From Ignavibacteria bacterium (GTDB taxonomy: Bacteria > Bacteroidota > Ignavibacteria > Kapaibacteriales > Kapaibacteriaceae): a DNA stretch of 64,000 nucleotides. A program made the translations under genes and the position numbers. The stretch lies in assembly GCA_016191145.1 (NCBI GenBank), contig JACPPD010000010.1:241588-305587 (forward strand). The letters are read 5' to 3'. Below are positions 8,982 through 17,779 of this stretch, piece by piece. How positions within the stretch are numbered: the first letter of the stretch is position 1; the number at the start of each line of letters is the position of its first letter. Below the pieces are notes generated by a model that made no database searches, had not been told where the DNA came from, and worked only from the letters and a program-made list of their open reading frames with translations.

Positions 8982-9563
8982 TCAATTCAGTGCGAACGTA
9001 GCTCCTACGTGGGCTGCTAGCGTTGAGAATCCGTTTGGTACGGCTGTTGCGCAATACCTGCCGCTGACGTCGATATCGACTCCTTCGTTAAGTGGAATCA
9101 GAATTCCAATTGCAACTGCCGCCGATAATTTCACAATCGTTAAATCATCTATCAGCACGGGCATGTTGGCAATTACTTCGTCTGCAAACAAATAACCCAT
9201 GCCCCCTTCCAACTCCGCATAGGGAGTTATTCCATATTTGAAAAGTTTGTACTGTATTACCGACGTAAGCCCAATATGTGTAAGACCGTATCCAGAATAA
9301 TCAACTGTGTCTTTCTTGCCGAGTTCCATTCTGCTCCATGTACCTCGAACGCCGATCCTGAAATTTTTGTCGATGGCAAGAAGATAACCCAGCGAGAAAC
9401 CCAATGCAGGTTTTGCTCCGACGTTATCGGACAGTCCTCCGCCAGGCATGTTATAGCTTAGCGATGCTGGAAAGAACTGCCGGGGTGTTGCGCCATGTAG
9501 TTCGTTGCAAAAAAGCAAGAGCACAAAGGTGCCGATGATGCACAGCGATCCTAATGACTTCAT
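8982..9563 (-). CDS. Secreted outer-membrane beta-barrel-like protein
   Basis: A 193-residue protein with a clear signal peptide (hydrophobic residues about 8-20, cleavage near ELHGA-TP). The mature part is made of alternating strands rich in glycine and aromatics (for example FSLGYLLAIDKNFRIGVRG, IGLTSVIQYKLFKYGI, YAELEGGMGYLF) and ends in AHVGATFALN, like small outer-membrane barrels. No specific family is recognised. It is divergent from nuoG and convergent with the hisA-like gene (9 bp apart). Confidence 0.7.
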   Translation of the reverse strand: MKSLGSLCIIGTFVLLLFCNELHGATPRQFFPASLSYNMPGGGLSDNVGAKPALGFSLGYLLAIDKNFRIGVRGTWSRMELGKKDTVDYSGYGLTHIGLTSVIQYKLFKYGITPYAELEGGMGYLFADEVIANMPVLIDDLTIVKLSAAVAIGILIPLNEGVDIDVSGRYCATAVPNGFSTLAAHVGATFALN

Positions 9564-9567
9564 GGCT

Positions 9568-9575
9568 CAAACTTA
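9568..9575 (-). promoter_or_regulatory. Promoter -7 box (TAAGTTTG) of the beta-barrel gene
   Basis: On the minus strand TAAGTTTG ends 4 bases (AGCC) before the ATG, again the leaderless arrangement. Confidence 0.5.
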
Positions 9576-9585
9576 GCAAACGTCG

Positions 9586-9593
9586 TATGTTTG
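9586..9593 (+). promoter_or_regulatory. Possible promoter -7 box (TATGTTTG) of nuoG
   Basis: A perfect TAnnTTTG match 36 bases before the nuoG ATG, which would leave a leader of about 30 bases containing the GAGGA ribosome site at about 9619-9623. No TTG element was found at the expected upstream distance. Confidence 0.4.
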
Positions 9594-9629
9594 CGCGTTC
9601 CGCGCACGCGAAACGCATCGAGGAAAATC

Positions 9630-11405
9630 ATGCCAGTAATAACGATCGATGGTCGGCTAATAGAGTCGGCAGCAGGTAAAACAATCATAGAAGCGGCATA
9701 CGAACACGGGATCACCATTCCGCATTTCTGTTGGCATCCCGCCCTGTCGGTTGCAGGAAATTGCCGGATGTGTATGGTCCACGTTGGCAGTCATAAAAAA
9801 GATAAGGGCGGCACCCTCCTATTCGATGATAACGGCCGTGCCGACGTAGCATGGATGCCGAAACTGCAGATTGCGTGTGCAACAACAATTGCCGATGGAA
9901 TGGTGGTTGATACGCTCGGTAAGCACACGATGAACGGACAGAACGCCGTCATGGAATTCCTTCTCATCAATCACCCGCTGGATTGTCCGATTTGCGACGA
10001 AGCCGGACAATGCAAACTGCAGGAGTATGCATTCAACCACTCAAAAGGACAGTCGAGGTTCGACGAGGAAAAAGTCCACAAACCCAAACGAGTGGTGCTG
10101 GGACCGGAGATCATGTTTGATTCTGAGCGGTGCATTATGTGTTCGCGGTGCATCAGATTTGCCGATGAGGTGGCACATCAGCCCGTGCTTACGTTTACAC
10201 ACCGAAATGATAAGGTGACGATTGAGACGTTTCCAGGAACGGAATTCGATAGTCCATATTCAATGAACGTAATTGATATCTGTCCTGTGGGAGCGCTGAC
10301 CAGTATTGACTTCCGATTCCGCGCACGCGTTTGGGAAATGAGTTTTACCGACAGTATTTGTCCCGGCTGCGCTCGTGGATGCAACATCAAGGTTGGCATC
10401 ATGAATAACGAGGCGCTGCGAGTTGAGCCACGGACCAATATGCATGTGAATGAATATTGGATGTGCGATTATGGCAGGCTTACAACGCCTGACGTTATAA
10501 ATCAAAACAGAGTTAATGGACCGCATCTACGCGCCGATGGCACACTGATTCTCACAACATGGGAACGGGCGCTTGAATTTGCAGCGCATGCAATCAGTAG
10601 CGTCAAACCTTCGCAGATAATGGTACTCGGCTCTGCCCATGCAAGCAATGAAGACAATTATGCCTTGTCGAGGTTTGCACAATCAGTCGTCAAAACGAGC
10701 AATGTTGATTTCATCAAGCACATCGATCACGAATTCGGCGATGCATTTCTGCGCGTAAACGAAAGGGCGCCCAACGCCATCGGTGCACACACAGTTGGCA
10801 TCGCACCGGCACATGGCGGGCATACCGTGGATGAGCTGGCTATGCGTATCAGGCATGAAGATATAAAAATATTGATTATTCTTGAAGATTCAGCCGAGGC
10901 TCATTCGCATGAATTAGCTGAGGCTGTTGCGAGCGTCGGTACACTAATCGTGCTCTCTTCGCACATGTCCGTAACGGCTCATCAGGCATCGGTGCTTCTG
11001 CCTGTTGCCGGATTTGCAGAATGCGAAGGGACATTCACTAACATTCTTCACCGCGTTCAGCGGTTTGAGCAGGTGCTTTCAACGAAGGACCATCCGCGGA
11101 CAATGACGATGAAGAATAGCAGGTGGGACAAATTTGGTGCACCTAACGACCGTTGGACGAAGGGAACACGGCGCGATGTTCGTCCTGGCTGGGCGATTGT
11201 CCAGGATATCGCCAACATAATGGGTGCAGGCTGGACCTTTGCCTCAGCTAAAGATGTATTCACACATGCCACGCACCATGTTAGTGCATTTGAGCAATTG
11301 AATTATGAACTGATTGTTCAGCATCAGGGTGCAGTGCTTGGCAAGACTCATCATCCGGAAAAAAATGTGCCGGTGTATGAGTCGCATTACATGAAACCGC
11401 AATGA
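9630..11405 (+). CDS. nuoG: NADH-quinone oxidoreductase subunit G (complex I)
   Basis: NuoG carries part of the iron-sulfur chain of the peripheral arm of complex I. I start it at the ATG of MPVITIDGRL, which has GAGGA 7 bases upstream; a TTG start at 9591 would add 13 unconserved residues. Domains: 2Fe-2S ferredoxin with cysteines in HFCWHP and GNCRMCMVHVG (about 34, 45, 48) and IACAT; the NuoG-type 4Fe-4S segment NHPLDCPICDEAGQCKLQE; a two-cluster part with RCIMCSRCIRF and DICPVGAL; the molybdopterin-family 4Fe-4S motif SICPGCARGC; and a catalytically dead molybdopterin-like domain ending with AECEGTFTNILHRVQ. At 591 residues it is a short form. nuoH and nuoI follow; nuoA-F are not upstream. 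Confidence 0.93.
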   Translation: MPVITIDGRLIESAAGKTIIEAAYEHGITIPHFCWHPALSVAGNCRMCMVHVGSHKKDKGGTLLFDDNGRADVAWMPKLQIACATTIADGMVVDTLGKHTMNGQNAVMEFLLINHPLDCPICDEAGQCKLQEYAFNHSKGQSRFDEEKVHKPKRVVLGPEIMFDSERCIMCSRCIRFADEVAHQPVLTFTHRNDKVTIETFPGTEFDSPYSMNVIDICPVGALTSIDFRFRARVWEMSFTDSICPGCARGCNIKVGIMNNEALRVEPRTNMHVNEYWMCDYGRLTTPDVINQNRVNGPHLRADGTLILTTWERALEFAAHAISSVKPSQIMVLGSAHASNEDNYALSRFAQSVVKTSNVDFIKHIDHEFGDAFLRVNERAPNAIGAHTVGIAPAHGGHTVDELAMRIRHEDIKILIILEDSAEAHSHELAEAVASVGTLIVLSSHMSVTAHQASVLLPVAGFAECEGTFTNILHRVQRFEQVLSTKDHPRTMTMKNSRWDKFGAPNDRWTKGTRRDVRPGWAIVQDIANIMGAGWTFASAKDVFTHATHHVSAFEQLNYELIVQHQGAVLGKTHHPEKNVPVYESHYMKPQ

Positions 11406-11446
11406 ACAAATGCTGAAAACGCACTGTTAAGTAGCAAGTAGAACAC

Positions 11447-12496
11447 ATGGACCTCATACAATTACTAATCATTGTTGTTCAAGGCGGTATCCTCGTCAAC
11501 GTAATGCTCATGTCGTCTGCCTACATGGTTCTTGCCGAACGAAAGATTGCTGCCTGGATTCAGAATCGCATCGGACCTAATCGCGTTGGTCCATGGGGGC
11601 TATTGCAGTCGTTTGCAGACGTGTTCAAGTTGTATCTTAAGGAAGACATCGTTCCTGCAGCGGCCGATTACAGATTTCACGCATTAGCTCCTGTCATTGC
11701 CATTGGTGTTGCCATTACCGTTTATGCGGTAATTCCCTGGAGCGGTCCATTCGTTACCATTGGCGGTGTTGAGTACGGATTGTCGATGGCGCCCAACATG
11801 AATGTTGCTGTGCTTGTAGTGCTTGCAATGACGTCTGTCGGTGTTTACGGTGTAGCCCTTGCAGGGTGGTCGTCGAACAACAAGTACTCTTTGATGGGCG
11901 GGCTGCGTTCGTCGGCTCAAATGATATCGTACGAACTGTCCATGGGTTTATCAGTTGTTGGCGTTGTCCTTGTTGGCGGTTCGCTAAACCTCGTCGAGCT
12001 TATCCAGGGGCAAATCGCACACGGCTGGAATATATTTTACCAGCCGGTTGCGATGCTAATATTTTTTATTACCGCTTTGGCAGAAACAAACAGAGCGCCG
12101 TTCGATTTGCCGGAGGCGGAGCCGGAATTGGTAGGGGGCTATCACACTGAGTATTCCGGAATGAAGTTTGGTCTGCTGTACCTGGCAGAGTATGCAAACA
12201 TCCTGGCATCGAGTGCGATAATTGCAGCGTTGTTTCTTGGCGGTTGGGATATTGCGCCATTCATCGACGAAGCCGCATTACTTGGTTTAGCTCCTTCATC
12301 GCCACCAATGGTTTTGATTGGCATGGGAGTCTTTATAGCGAAGGCGTTTTCGCTTGTATTCGTTTTCATCTGGATCCGCTGGACACTTCCACGGTTCCGT
12401 TACGATCAGTTGATGGCACTTGGCTGGAAGGTTCTCCTTCCGCTGGCACTTCTCAATATTGCGATAACAGGTATCGTTATTTTACTTTTGAACTAA
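11447..12496 (+). CDS. nuoH: NADH-quinone oxidoreductase subunit H (complex I)
   Basis: Membrane subunit that forms the quinone-binding chamber at the joint between the two arms of complex I. The 349 residues contain about eight membrane helices. Family signatures are intact: ERKIAAWIQNRIGPNRVGPWG in the first loop (residues about 30-50, quoted in part), QMISYELSMGL, and the loop ALAETNRAPFDLPEAEPELV with its conserved acidic residues, plus the final helix after RWTLPRFRYDQLM. It follows nuoG by 41 bp and precedes nuoI by 2 bp. Confidence 0.97.
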   Translation: MDLIQLLIIVVQGGILVNVMLMSSAYMVLAERKIAAWIQNRIGPNRVGPWGLLQSFADVFKLYLKEDIVPAAADYRFHALAPVIAIGVAITVYAVIPWSGPFVTIGGVEYGLSMAPNMNVAVLVVLAMTSVGVYGVALAGWSSNNKYSLMGGLRSSAQMISYELSMGLSVVGVVLVGGSLNLVELIQGQIAHGWNIFYQPVAMLIFFITALAETNRAPFDLPEAEPELVGGYHTEYSGMKFGLLYLAEYANILASSAIIAALFLGGWDIAPFIDEAALLGLAPSSPPMVLIGMGVFIAKAFSLVFVFIWIRWTLPRFRYDQLMALGWKVLLPLALLNIAITGIVILLLN

Positions 12497-12498
12497 AT

Positions 12499-13002
12499 AT
12501 GGCAACTGTTAAGACAAATACAGAAGCACAACGCCTGAGTTTTTGGGAGCGGATTTATCTGCCGGCAATTGCCAAGGGTATGGGACTCACGTTGCGGCAG
12601 ATGATTCGTCCAAAATTTACACGGCAATACCCCGAACAACGATGGAACCCCGAAGGTTCCTATCGGGGACGTCCGGTTCTTGTTTTAGAGGAAGACGGAG
12701 AGCGCTGCGTGGCTTGCGGACTCTGCTCGCGCGTTTGCCCTGCTCTGGCAATCGAAGTTCGTGCTGCAGAAACCAACGGTGTTAAGGAGCGATATCCAGC
12801 CCTGTTTGAAATCAACATGGTTCGATGCATTTTTTGCGGCTTCTGCGAAGAGGTTTGTCCGGAAGAAGCAATTGTGATGAGTAAGGACTACGAGCTTGTC
12901 TTTGGTTCGCAGGAAGAAGCCATACTCGGCAAGGACAAGCTGCTTGTTCCGATTAGCCAGTTACGTGAAAGACTAGAGTTCTTACGGCAATGGCGAGGAT
13001 AA
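12499..13002 (+). CDS. nuoI: NADH-quinone oxidoreductase subunit I (complex I)
   Basis: NuoI carries two 4Fe-4S clusters (N6a/N6b) that pass electrons to the terminal cluster near quinone. The ATG at 12499 gives 167 residues; the longer open frame reaching back into nuoH is not coding. Both cluster motifs are complete: CVACGLCSRVCP and CIFCGFCEEVCP. An N-terminal amphipathic helix (AIAKGMGLTLRQMIRPKFT) fits membrane attachment. The gene is intact, but the usual next genes nuoJKLMN are absent: the sequence runs after 19 bases into the reverse-oriented, truncated clpB. A short frame opening with ATG over the stop (TAATG, 13002) ends after 15 codons. Confidence 0.96.
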   Translation: MATVKTNTEAQRLSFWERIYLPAIAKGMGLTLRQMIRPKFTRQYPEQRWNPEGSYRGRPVLVLEEDGERCVACGLCSRVCPALAIEVRAAETNGVKERYPALFEINMVRCIFCGFCEEVCPEEAIVMSKDYELVFGSQEEAILGKDKLLVPISQLRERLEFLRQWRG

Positions 13003-13021
13003 TGGTTCCAACTTCTGCGCC

Positions 13022-14323
13022 TTATCCAATTTCCCGCAAGAGTGCCTGACGTTCAATTTCAAGCTGACGTATTCTTCTTTCCAACGAGTCTAACTCTTCG
13101 GGCATTGAATCAATTTCAATCCGAAGCTTCGAAGCTGCTTCATCAACAAGGTCTATTGCCTTGTCCGGAAGAAACCGATCCGTGATATAGCGGTGCGAAA
13201 GTTGTGCCGCTGCAACAATTGCAGCATCGGTAATCCTGACTCCGTGGTGAACTTCATAACGTTCTTTAAGACCTCGCAATATGCTGATGGTATCATCAAC
13301 CGTTGGTTCTGCCACAAGTACTTTCTGAAAGCGGCGTTCCAGAGCCGCGTCTTTTTCAATGTGCTGTCGGTACTCATCGACGGTTGTGGCGCCAATGGCT
13401 CGTAACTCACCCCGTGCAAGTGCAGGCTTGAGAATATTTGCTGCATCCATGGCTCCCTGAGTGGCGCCCGCGCCAACCAGTGTGTGAAGCTCGTCGATAA
13501 ATAAAATGAATTCACCCCCTGACTCAGATACTTCTTTGATCACAGCCTTGAGGCGTTCTTCAAATTGTCCGCGGAATTGCGTTCCTGCAAGAAGGGCGCC
13601 CATATCGAGAGAAAAAATCGTTTTTGTGCGCAGTGGTTCCGGCACGTCCTGACTCACAATGCGTTGGGCAAGGCCCTCTACAATAGCCGTCTTGCCAACA
13701 CCGGGCTCGCCGATGAGGACAGGATTGTTTTTTGTGCGCCGCGATAATACCTGCAGCACTCTTCGAATCTCATCCTCACGTCCTATAACAGGATCGATTC
13801 TTCCTTTACGTGCTTCGTCGTTGAGATTTCGGGCATAACGTTCTAAAGATTGGTACGTGTCTTCAGGGTTTTGTCCTGTTACTCGGCGGTTGCCGCGTAT
13901 TTCGGCAAGCGCTTTTAGCACGGCGTCGCGGCTCACACCCTGATCGCGCAGAAGCACGCCTGCGGAAGTTTTTGATGTTGTGATTGCAATTAGCAAATGT
14001 TCAGTGGAGATGAATTCATCTTTAAGCGCGGCAGCTTCTTTGAATGCATCCTGAAAAACTTTTTGTGTGTCGGTTGAGAGATGCGTCCCGGTAAAACCAG
14101 ATACTTTTGGAAGTGAATCAATAGCGTCGTCAACTTTTGTCCTAACGAAATCCACGTTAGCTCCAATTTTGTTCAGCATTGGAGGGATGATACCTTGTGT
14201 ATCCTGAAGCATTGCGTAGAGAACGTGAATGGGTTCCAGCGATTGATTTTGATTATCAGAAGCAACCTGCTGTGATTGCTGGATTGCTTCCTGAACTTTC
14301 AGCGTAAGTTTATTTAAATTCAT
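13022..14323 (-). CDS. clpB: ClpB disaggregase, truncated after the first ATPase domain
   Basis: ClpB normally has about 860 residues: N domain, AAA+ domain 1, coiled-coil middle domain and AAA+ domain 2, and threads aggregated proteins through a hexamer. Here only 433 residues remain. The N domain (residues 1-145), Walker [14 protein letters not shown] (near 205), Walker [15 protein letters not shown], the sensor/arginine-finger region [11 protein letters not shown] and the first helix of the middle domain ([19 protein letters not shown]) are all well conserved; then it stops abruptly after REIG. The missing half is not found in another frame downstream, where nuoI lies in the opposite direction. 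It is either a rearranged, probably non-functional gene, a real short form, or an assembly join. The start lies 1 base after the DUF4239 gene stop. Confidence 0.85.
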   Translation of the reverse strand: MNLNKLTLKVQEAIQQSQQVASDNQNQSLEPIHVLYAMLQDTQGIIPPMLNKIGANVDFVRTKVDDAIDSLPKVSGFTGTHLSTDTQKVFQDAFKEAAALKDEFISTEHLLIAITTSKTSAGVLLRDQGVSRDAVLKALAEIRGNRRVTGQNPEDTYQSLERYARNLNDEARKGRIDPVIGREDEIRRVLQVLSRRTKNNPVLIGEPGVGKTAIVEGLAQRIVSQDVPEPLRTKTIFSLDMGALLAGTQFRGQFEERLKAVIKEVSESGGEFILFIDELHTLVGAGATQGAMDAANILKPALARGELRAIGATTVDEYRQHIEKDAALERRFQKVLVAEPTVDDTISILRGLKERYEVHHGVRITDAAIVAAAQLSHRYITDRFLPDKAIDLVDEAASKLRIEIDSMPEELDSLERRIRQLEIERQALLREIG

Positions 14324-14324
14324 T

Positions 14325-15101
14325 TTATTTATCCATTATCATCATTGCTGCTCTGGTGTATGCTTCTCCTGATATCTGAAGCGGTCCATCGGTAGCATGT
14401 TCGTAGGCAAAAATTAGGAACAGCACAGAACTGACAATGCATGCAACTATACCAATCATAGTTGTGTGAGTGCGATTATCTTCTGGTGCAAACAACAACA
14501 AAAAGAACGTCATTACTAAGCCGCCAAAAACTAAAATCACCCACAACAGTGTTCCCACGTGTTCTTGTATGAGGTTAAGACGTTCTACACGTATTTCCAT
14601 GAGGTTGCTCATAAGTTGCAGGATTGTTTGCGAGGCAAGCAGATCTCGGTCAACGGTCGATTCCATGTTGAACACACTATTCATAACACCTTGAAATGCT
14701 TTCGAAGCTTCGGGAGACATCGTTCTATCGTCATCCCACTCCGTTCGGGCAACTTCCAGTGCATACTTTGCCGTGGCGTGACTGATCGACTTCGATGAAG
14801 CCTCTGATAGCGTCTTTGAAATCTGCCCGATGCTGACAATCGCCGAGGCTTCCTTTTCTCTAATATCCCGCAGGTCGATCCAACGCTCCTGCGACTGAAT
14901 AGTGATGAGCCCCAGGACAATACCATAAAGTACTCCCAGAATTGCGTACACAGCAGCGGAAACATCATGAGACCTACGAATGTTCTCAGGCTTCAGACGC
15001 TTGTGATACACCTTTCTGCAATACACAAGCACAGCGGTAACGACAATTGTTATTATGAGGATTGTGATCGGCCACGGAAGTGCGAACAAAATGAATTGCA
15101 T
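14325..15101 (-). CDS. DUF4239-type (bestrophin-like) membrane protein
   Basis: A 258-residue protein with two membrane helices near the start (about 9-27 and 50-68), a soluble alpha-helical middle carrying the family-like stretch [19 protein letters not shown], and two helices near the end (about 185-205 and 215-233). The layout matches DUF4239 proteins, whose function is unknown. It is the first gene of a unit with the truncated clpB, whose start is 1 base after its stop. Confidence 0.65.
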   Translation of the reverse strand: MQFILFALPWPITILIITIVVTAVLVYCRKVYHKRLKPENIRRSHDVSAAVYAILGVLYGIVLGLITIQSQERWIDLRDIREKEASAIVSIGQISKTLSEASSKSISHATAKYALEVARTEWDDDRTMSPEASKAFQGVMNSVFNMESTVDRDLLASQTILQLMSNLMEIRVERLNLIQEHVGTLLWVILVFGGLVMTFFLLLFAPEDNRTHTTMIGIVACIVSSVLFLIFAYEHATDGPLQISGEAYTRAAMMIMDK

Positions 15102-15177
15102 TTTAGAATTGCCTCAATGTATTATTCGGCCAATTTGCTGTCTTCTTTCAAACAATGCAAGTATCCGTGTATCACCT

Positions 15178-15185
15178 TAGCTTCG
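15178..15185 (+). promoter_or_regulatory. Promoter -7-like box (TAGCTTCG) of the thioesterase gene
   Basis: TAGCTTCG differs by one base from TAnnTTTG and ends 4 bases (CACC) before the ATG, the same layout as the perfect boxes of other leaderless candidates here. Confidence 0.4.
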
Positions 15186-15189
15186 CACC

Positions 15190-15618
15190 ATGGACCTTAA
15201 ACCACAGACGCCACGCTTCCGTGAAATTATCACAGACCACCTCAGCCGTCAGGAATTCATGAAACACATCGGATGCCGCCTTACCGTTATTGAACCAGGC
15301 TACATTGAAGCAGTTATTGATCTGGAAGTGATTCATCAGCAGCAGATTGGACTGGTTCATGGCGGCGTTACGGCAACCATTGCAGATGTCGCAGCAGGTT
15401 TTGCAGGATTTACACTTATTAAGGAGCATGAGCATACCGTAACCGGAGAAATTAAAATCAGCTATTTGGAAAAAGCAGTTGGCAAACAACTTCGTGCCAT
15501 TGGCCGCGTCATTAAGGCCGGCCGTTCCGTCCATTTCTGCGAAGCCGATGTTTTTTGCGACGACGTGCTGGTGGCACGAGCCTCTACAACAATGTTTGTG
15601 ATACGATCCCAACAATAA
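15190..15618 (+). CDS. PaaI-type hotdog thioesterase
   Basis: A 142-residue single hotdog domain. The catalytic-site pattern of PaaI-like acyl-CoA thioesterases is visible: LVHGGVTATIADVAAGFAG, with the histidine-glycine-glycine turn before the long helix and an aspartate in that helix, followed by EIKISYLEKAVG and RSVHFCEADVF. It would hydrolyse acyl- or aryl-CoA thioesters in the cytoplasm; the substrate is not predictable. It lies 25 bp before porX in the same direction. Confidence 0.85.
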   Translation: MDLKPQTPRFREIITDHLSRQEFMKHIGCRLTVIEPGYIEAVIDLEVIHQQQIGLVHGGVTATIADVAAGFAGFTLIKEHEHTVTGEIKISYLEKAVGKQLRAIGRVIKAGRSVHFCEADVFCDDVLVARASTTMFVIRSQQ

Positions 15619-15643
15619 CTAGGCCTGACACGGAACCATACGC

Positions 15644-17212
15644 ATGAAAAAAATTCTGTGGGTAGACGACGAAATTGAATTATTAAAACCGCACTTGATT
15701 TTGCTTAATCAGCGGGGTTATGAAGTTGCTACTGCTACAAACGGTGAAGATGCCATCGAGATGGCTCAGACTGAGCACTATGATCTGATTTTTCTCGACG
15801 AAATGATGGTTGGCATCTCGGGTCTGGAAACCCTTGCCGTGCTGAAAGACATTAACGCATCCGTTCCCGTTGTAATGGTTACAAAGAACGAGCAGGAATC
15901 ACTGATGGAAGATGCCATCGGGCGGAAAATAGATGATTACCTGACGAAGCCTGTAAATCCGACACAAATCCTTGCAGCATGCAAGAAATTCCTGGAGACG
16001 CAGCGCATTACCGAACAACGCATAACACAGGATTTTCATCAGGAGTACAGCGTTTTATCTCGACGCCTGCTCGAGAAAATGGACTGGAGCGAATGGCTCG
16101 ATGTGTATATCAAGCTCGTTCAGCGGAGTGTAGAGCTAGACAGACATCATGATGTGGGGCTTGAACAGTCGCTTCACGACCAATGGCGTGAATGCAATGC
16201 AGAGTTTTCAAAGTTTGTTGAAAATGAATATCATTCGTGGCTTGGGCCGCGTGATAAGCGTTCCGAAGGCATGCCTCTACTTTCGCCACACATTGCAGAC
16301 ACCCATCTGATTCCCAAGCTGGCTTCTGGTAAGCCAACCTTCTTCGTCATCGTAGACTGTATGCGCTTAGACCAATGGCTAACGATGGAAGAAGTCATCC
16401 TACCGATGTTCAATATTCAAAAAGATTACTATTGTTCAATTCTGCCCACGGCAACTCCGTATGCGCGGAACGCCATATTCGCCGGACTGTTTCCCACAGA
16501 GATCAACAAGCACTATCCGCAATTCACAATTGATGAAAGGGGCAGGGACGAGCACACACTTAACAAAAACGAAAAAGAACTGTTTCAACTCCTGCTTAAT
16601 CGTCGTAGAGTTATACTGAAGAATGATTTACAATACGTCAAGATCATCGACACAGAATATGGCAAGCGAATCGAGGCCGACATCCTACGGTATGCCCAGT
16701 CTCACATAACGGCCATCGTCATCAACGCAGTAGACATGATCGCTCATTCGCGTTCAGACTATCCAATTCTTAAAGAAATTGCACCCGACGAATCGGCATA
16801 TCGCACGCTCACAAAGTCGTGGTTTCAGCATTCATCGTTCTTAGGGATTTTACGAGCTCTATCCACTGTACCTCAGGTTCAGATCGTCATCACAACCGAT
16901 CACGGCAGTGTGCGCTGTCTGCGCGGGGCAAAGGTGATTGGGGACAGAGAGACAACCACAAACCTGCGATACAAGGTTGGACGGAATGTTAAAGCAGACA
17001 GTCGGGATGCCCTCATCATCAAGGACCCCGAGTCGTACATGATACCTGCTCCTGGCCTTGCAACTACCTGTGTAATTGCAAAGGAAGACCGATATTTTGT
17101 TTACCCAACGGATTATCATCACTATTTAACAAAATATCGCGATTCGTTTCAGCACGGCGGAATATCATTGGAAGAAATGATATTACCCGTGATTACTCTT
17201 ACGCCGCGATAG
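15644..17212 (+). CDS. porX: PorX: response regulator with PglZ domain, type IX secretion regulator
   Basis: A 522-residue two-domain protein. Residues 1-125 are a receiver domain with the acidic pocket (WVDDEIE), the phospho-acceptor aspartate in DLIFLDEMM (about 52) and the lysine in YLTKPVNP. The rest is a PglZ/alkaline-phosphatase-superfamily domain: FFVIVDCMRLDQW (metal-binding aspartate), PTATPYARNAIFAGLFP (nucleophile threonine), ITTDHG and a closing QHGGISLEEMILPV. This is the architecture of PorX, which in Porphyromonas acts with the PorY sensor and SigP to control type IX secretion and hydrolyses oligonucleotides. Several secreted proteins in this window end in T9SS-like domains, which fits. 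No porY or sigP is adjacent. Confidence 0.92.
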   Translation: MKKILWVDDEIELLKPHLILLNQRGYEVATATNGEDAIEMAQTEHYDLIFLDEMMVGISGLETLAVLKDINASVPVVMVTKNEQESLMEDAIGRKIDDYLTKPVNPTQILAACKKFLETQRITEQRITQDFHQEYSVLSRRLLEKMDWSEWLDVYIKLVQRSVELDRHHDVGLEQSLHDQWRECNAEFSKFVENEYHSWLGPRDKRSEGMPLLSPHIADTHLIPKLASGKPTFFVIVDCMRLDQWLTMEEVILPMFNIQKDYYCSILPTATPYARNAIFAGLFPTEINKHYPQFTIDERGRDEHTLNKNEKELFQLLLNRRRVILKNDLQYVKIIDTEYGKRIEADILRYAQSHITAIVINAVDMIAHSRSDYPILKEIAPDESAYRTLTKSWFQHSSFLGILRALSTVPQVQIVITTDHGSVRCLRGAKVIGDRETTTNLRYKVGRNVKADSRDALIIKDPESYMIPAPGLATTCVIAKEDRYFVYPTDYHHYLTKYRDSFQHGGISLEEMILPVITLTPR

Positions 17213-17280
17213 ATTTCGCACTCAGAACTTCACAGTTTCTTAGTTTACACAAGGATTGATTCACTATTTAAGATTCCTTG

Positions 17281-17745
17281 ATGGAAATTGAGACAATTCG
17301 AACTGAAAGTGAAGAAGAGACCATACTCACTGGTGAGCAATTTGGGTCTAAGCTTAAGAAGGGCGATGTAGTAGTACTCGAGGGCGAACTCGGAGCAGGA
17401 AAAACTGAATTTGTTAAAGGTGTCTGCAGATTTTTCAACGTTGAAGATCTGGTTACGAGCCCAACATTCACCATTATCAACCAGTATGTGGGGGAGACAC
17501 CAGAGGGCGATAGCATCACCATTTATCACGCCGATCTATATCGTATAGAAAAGCAAGAGGATTTGCTGCAGGTTGGATTTGACGACATGGTGTTTACGCA
17601 CAATGCAATAAAGCTCGTCGAATGGCCTGAACGTGCATTTGGATTGCTGCCTGATTCTTATTGGAGTGTTAAGATGAGTTCGAACGATGAGAACGATTTC
17701 GTTCGCCAAATAACAATCGAACGTCACATATCTTTGCACGCCTGA
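17281..17745 (+). CDS. tsaE: tRNA threonylcarbamoyladenosine synthesis ATPase TsaE
   Basis: TsaE is the small ATPase that works with TsaB and TsaD to put the t6A modification on ANN-decoding tRNAs. The ATG at 17281 gives 154 residues, standard for the family; the TTG one codon earlier is less likely. Walker A GELGAGKTEFVKG (about 37-49), the motif VTSPTFTIINQY and the acidic HADLYRIE are all present, followed by KLVEWPER. It lies 68 bp after porX and 34 bp before the aminotransferase. Confidence 0.95.
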   Translation: MEIETIRTESEEETILTGEQFGSKLKKGDVVVLEGELGAGKTEFVKGVCRFFNVEDLVTSPTFTIINQYVGETPEGDSITIYHADLYRIEKQEDLLQVGFDDMVFTHNAIKLVEWPERAFGLLPDSYWSVKMSSNDENDFVRQITIERHISLHA

Positions 17746-17779
17746 AACAGACACTCCACCCTTACAACCACATCACATC

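Noticed and set aside
12244..12498. N-terminal extension of the nuoI open frame
   Set aside because: It overlaps conserved nuoH codons in another frame; the ATG at 12499 gives standard NuoI length.
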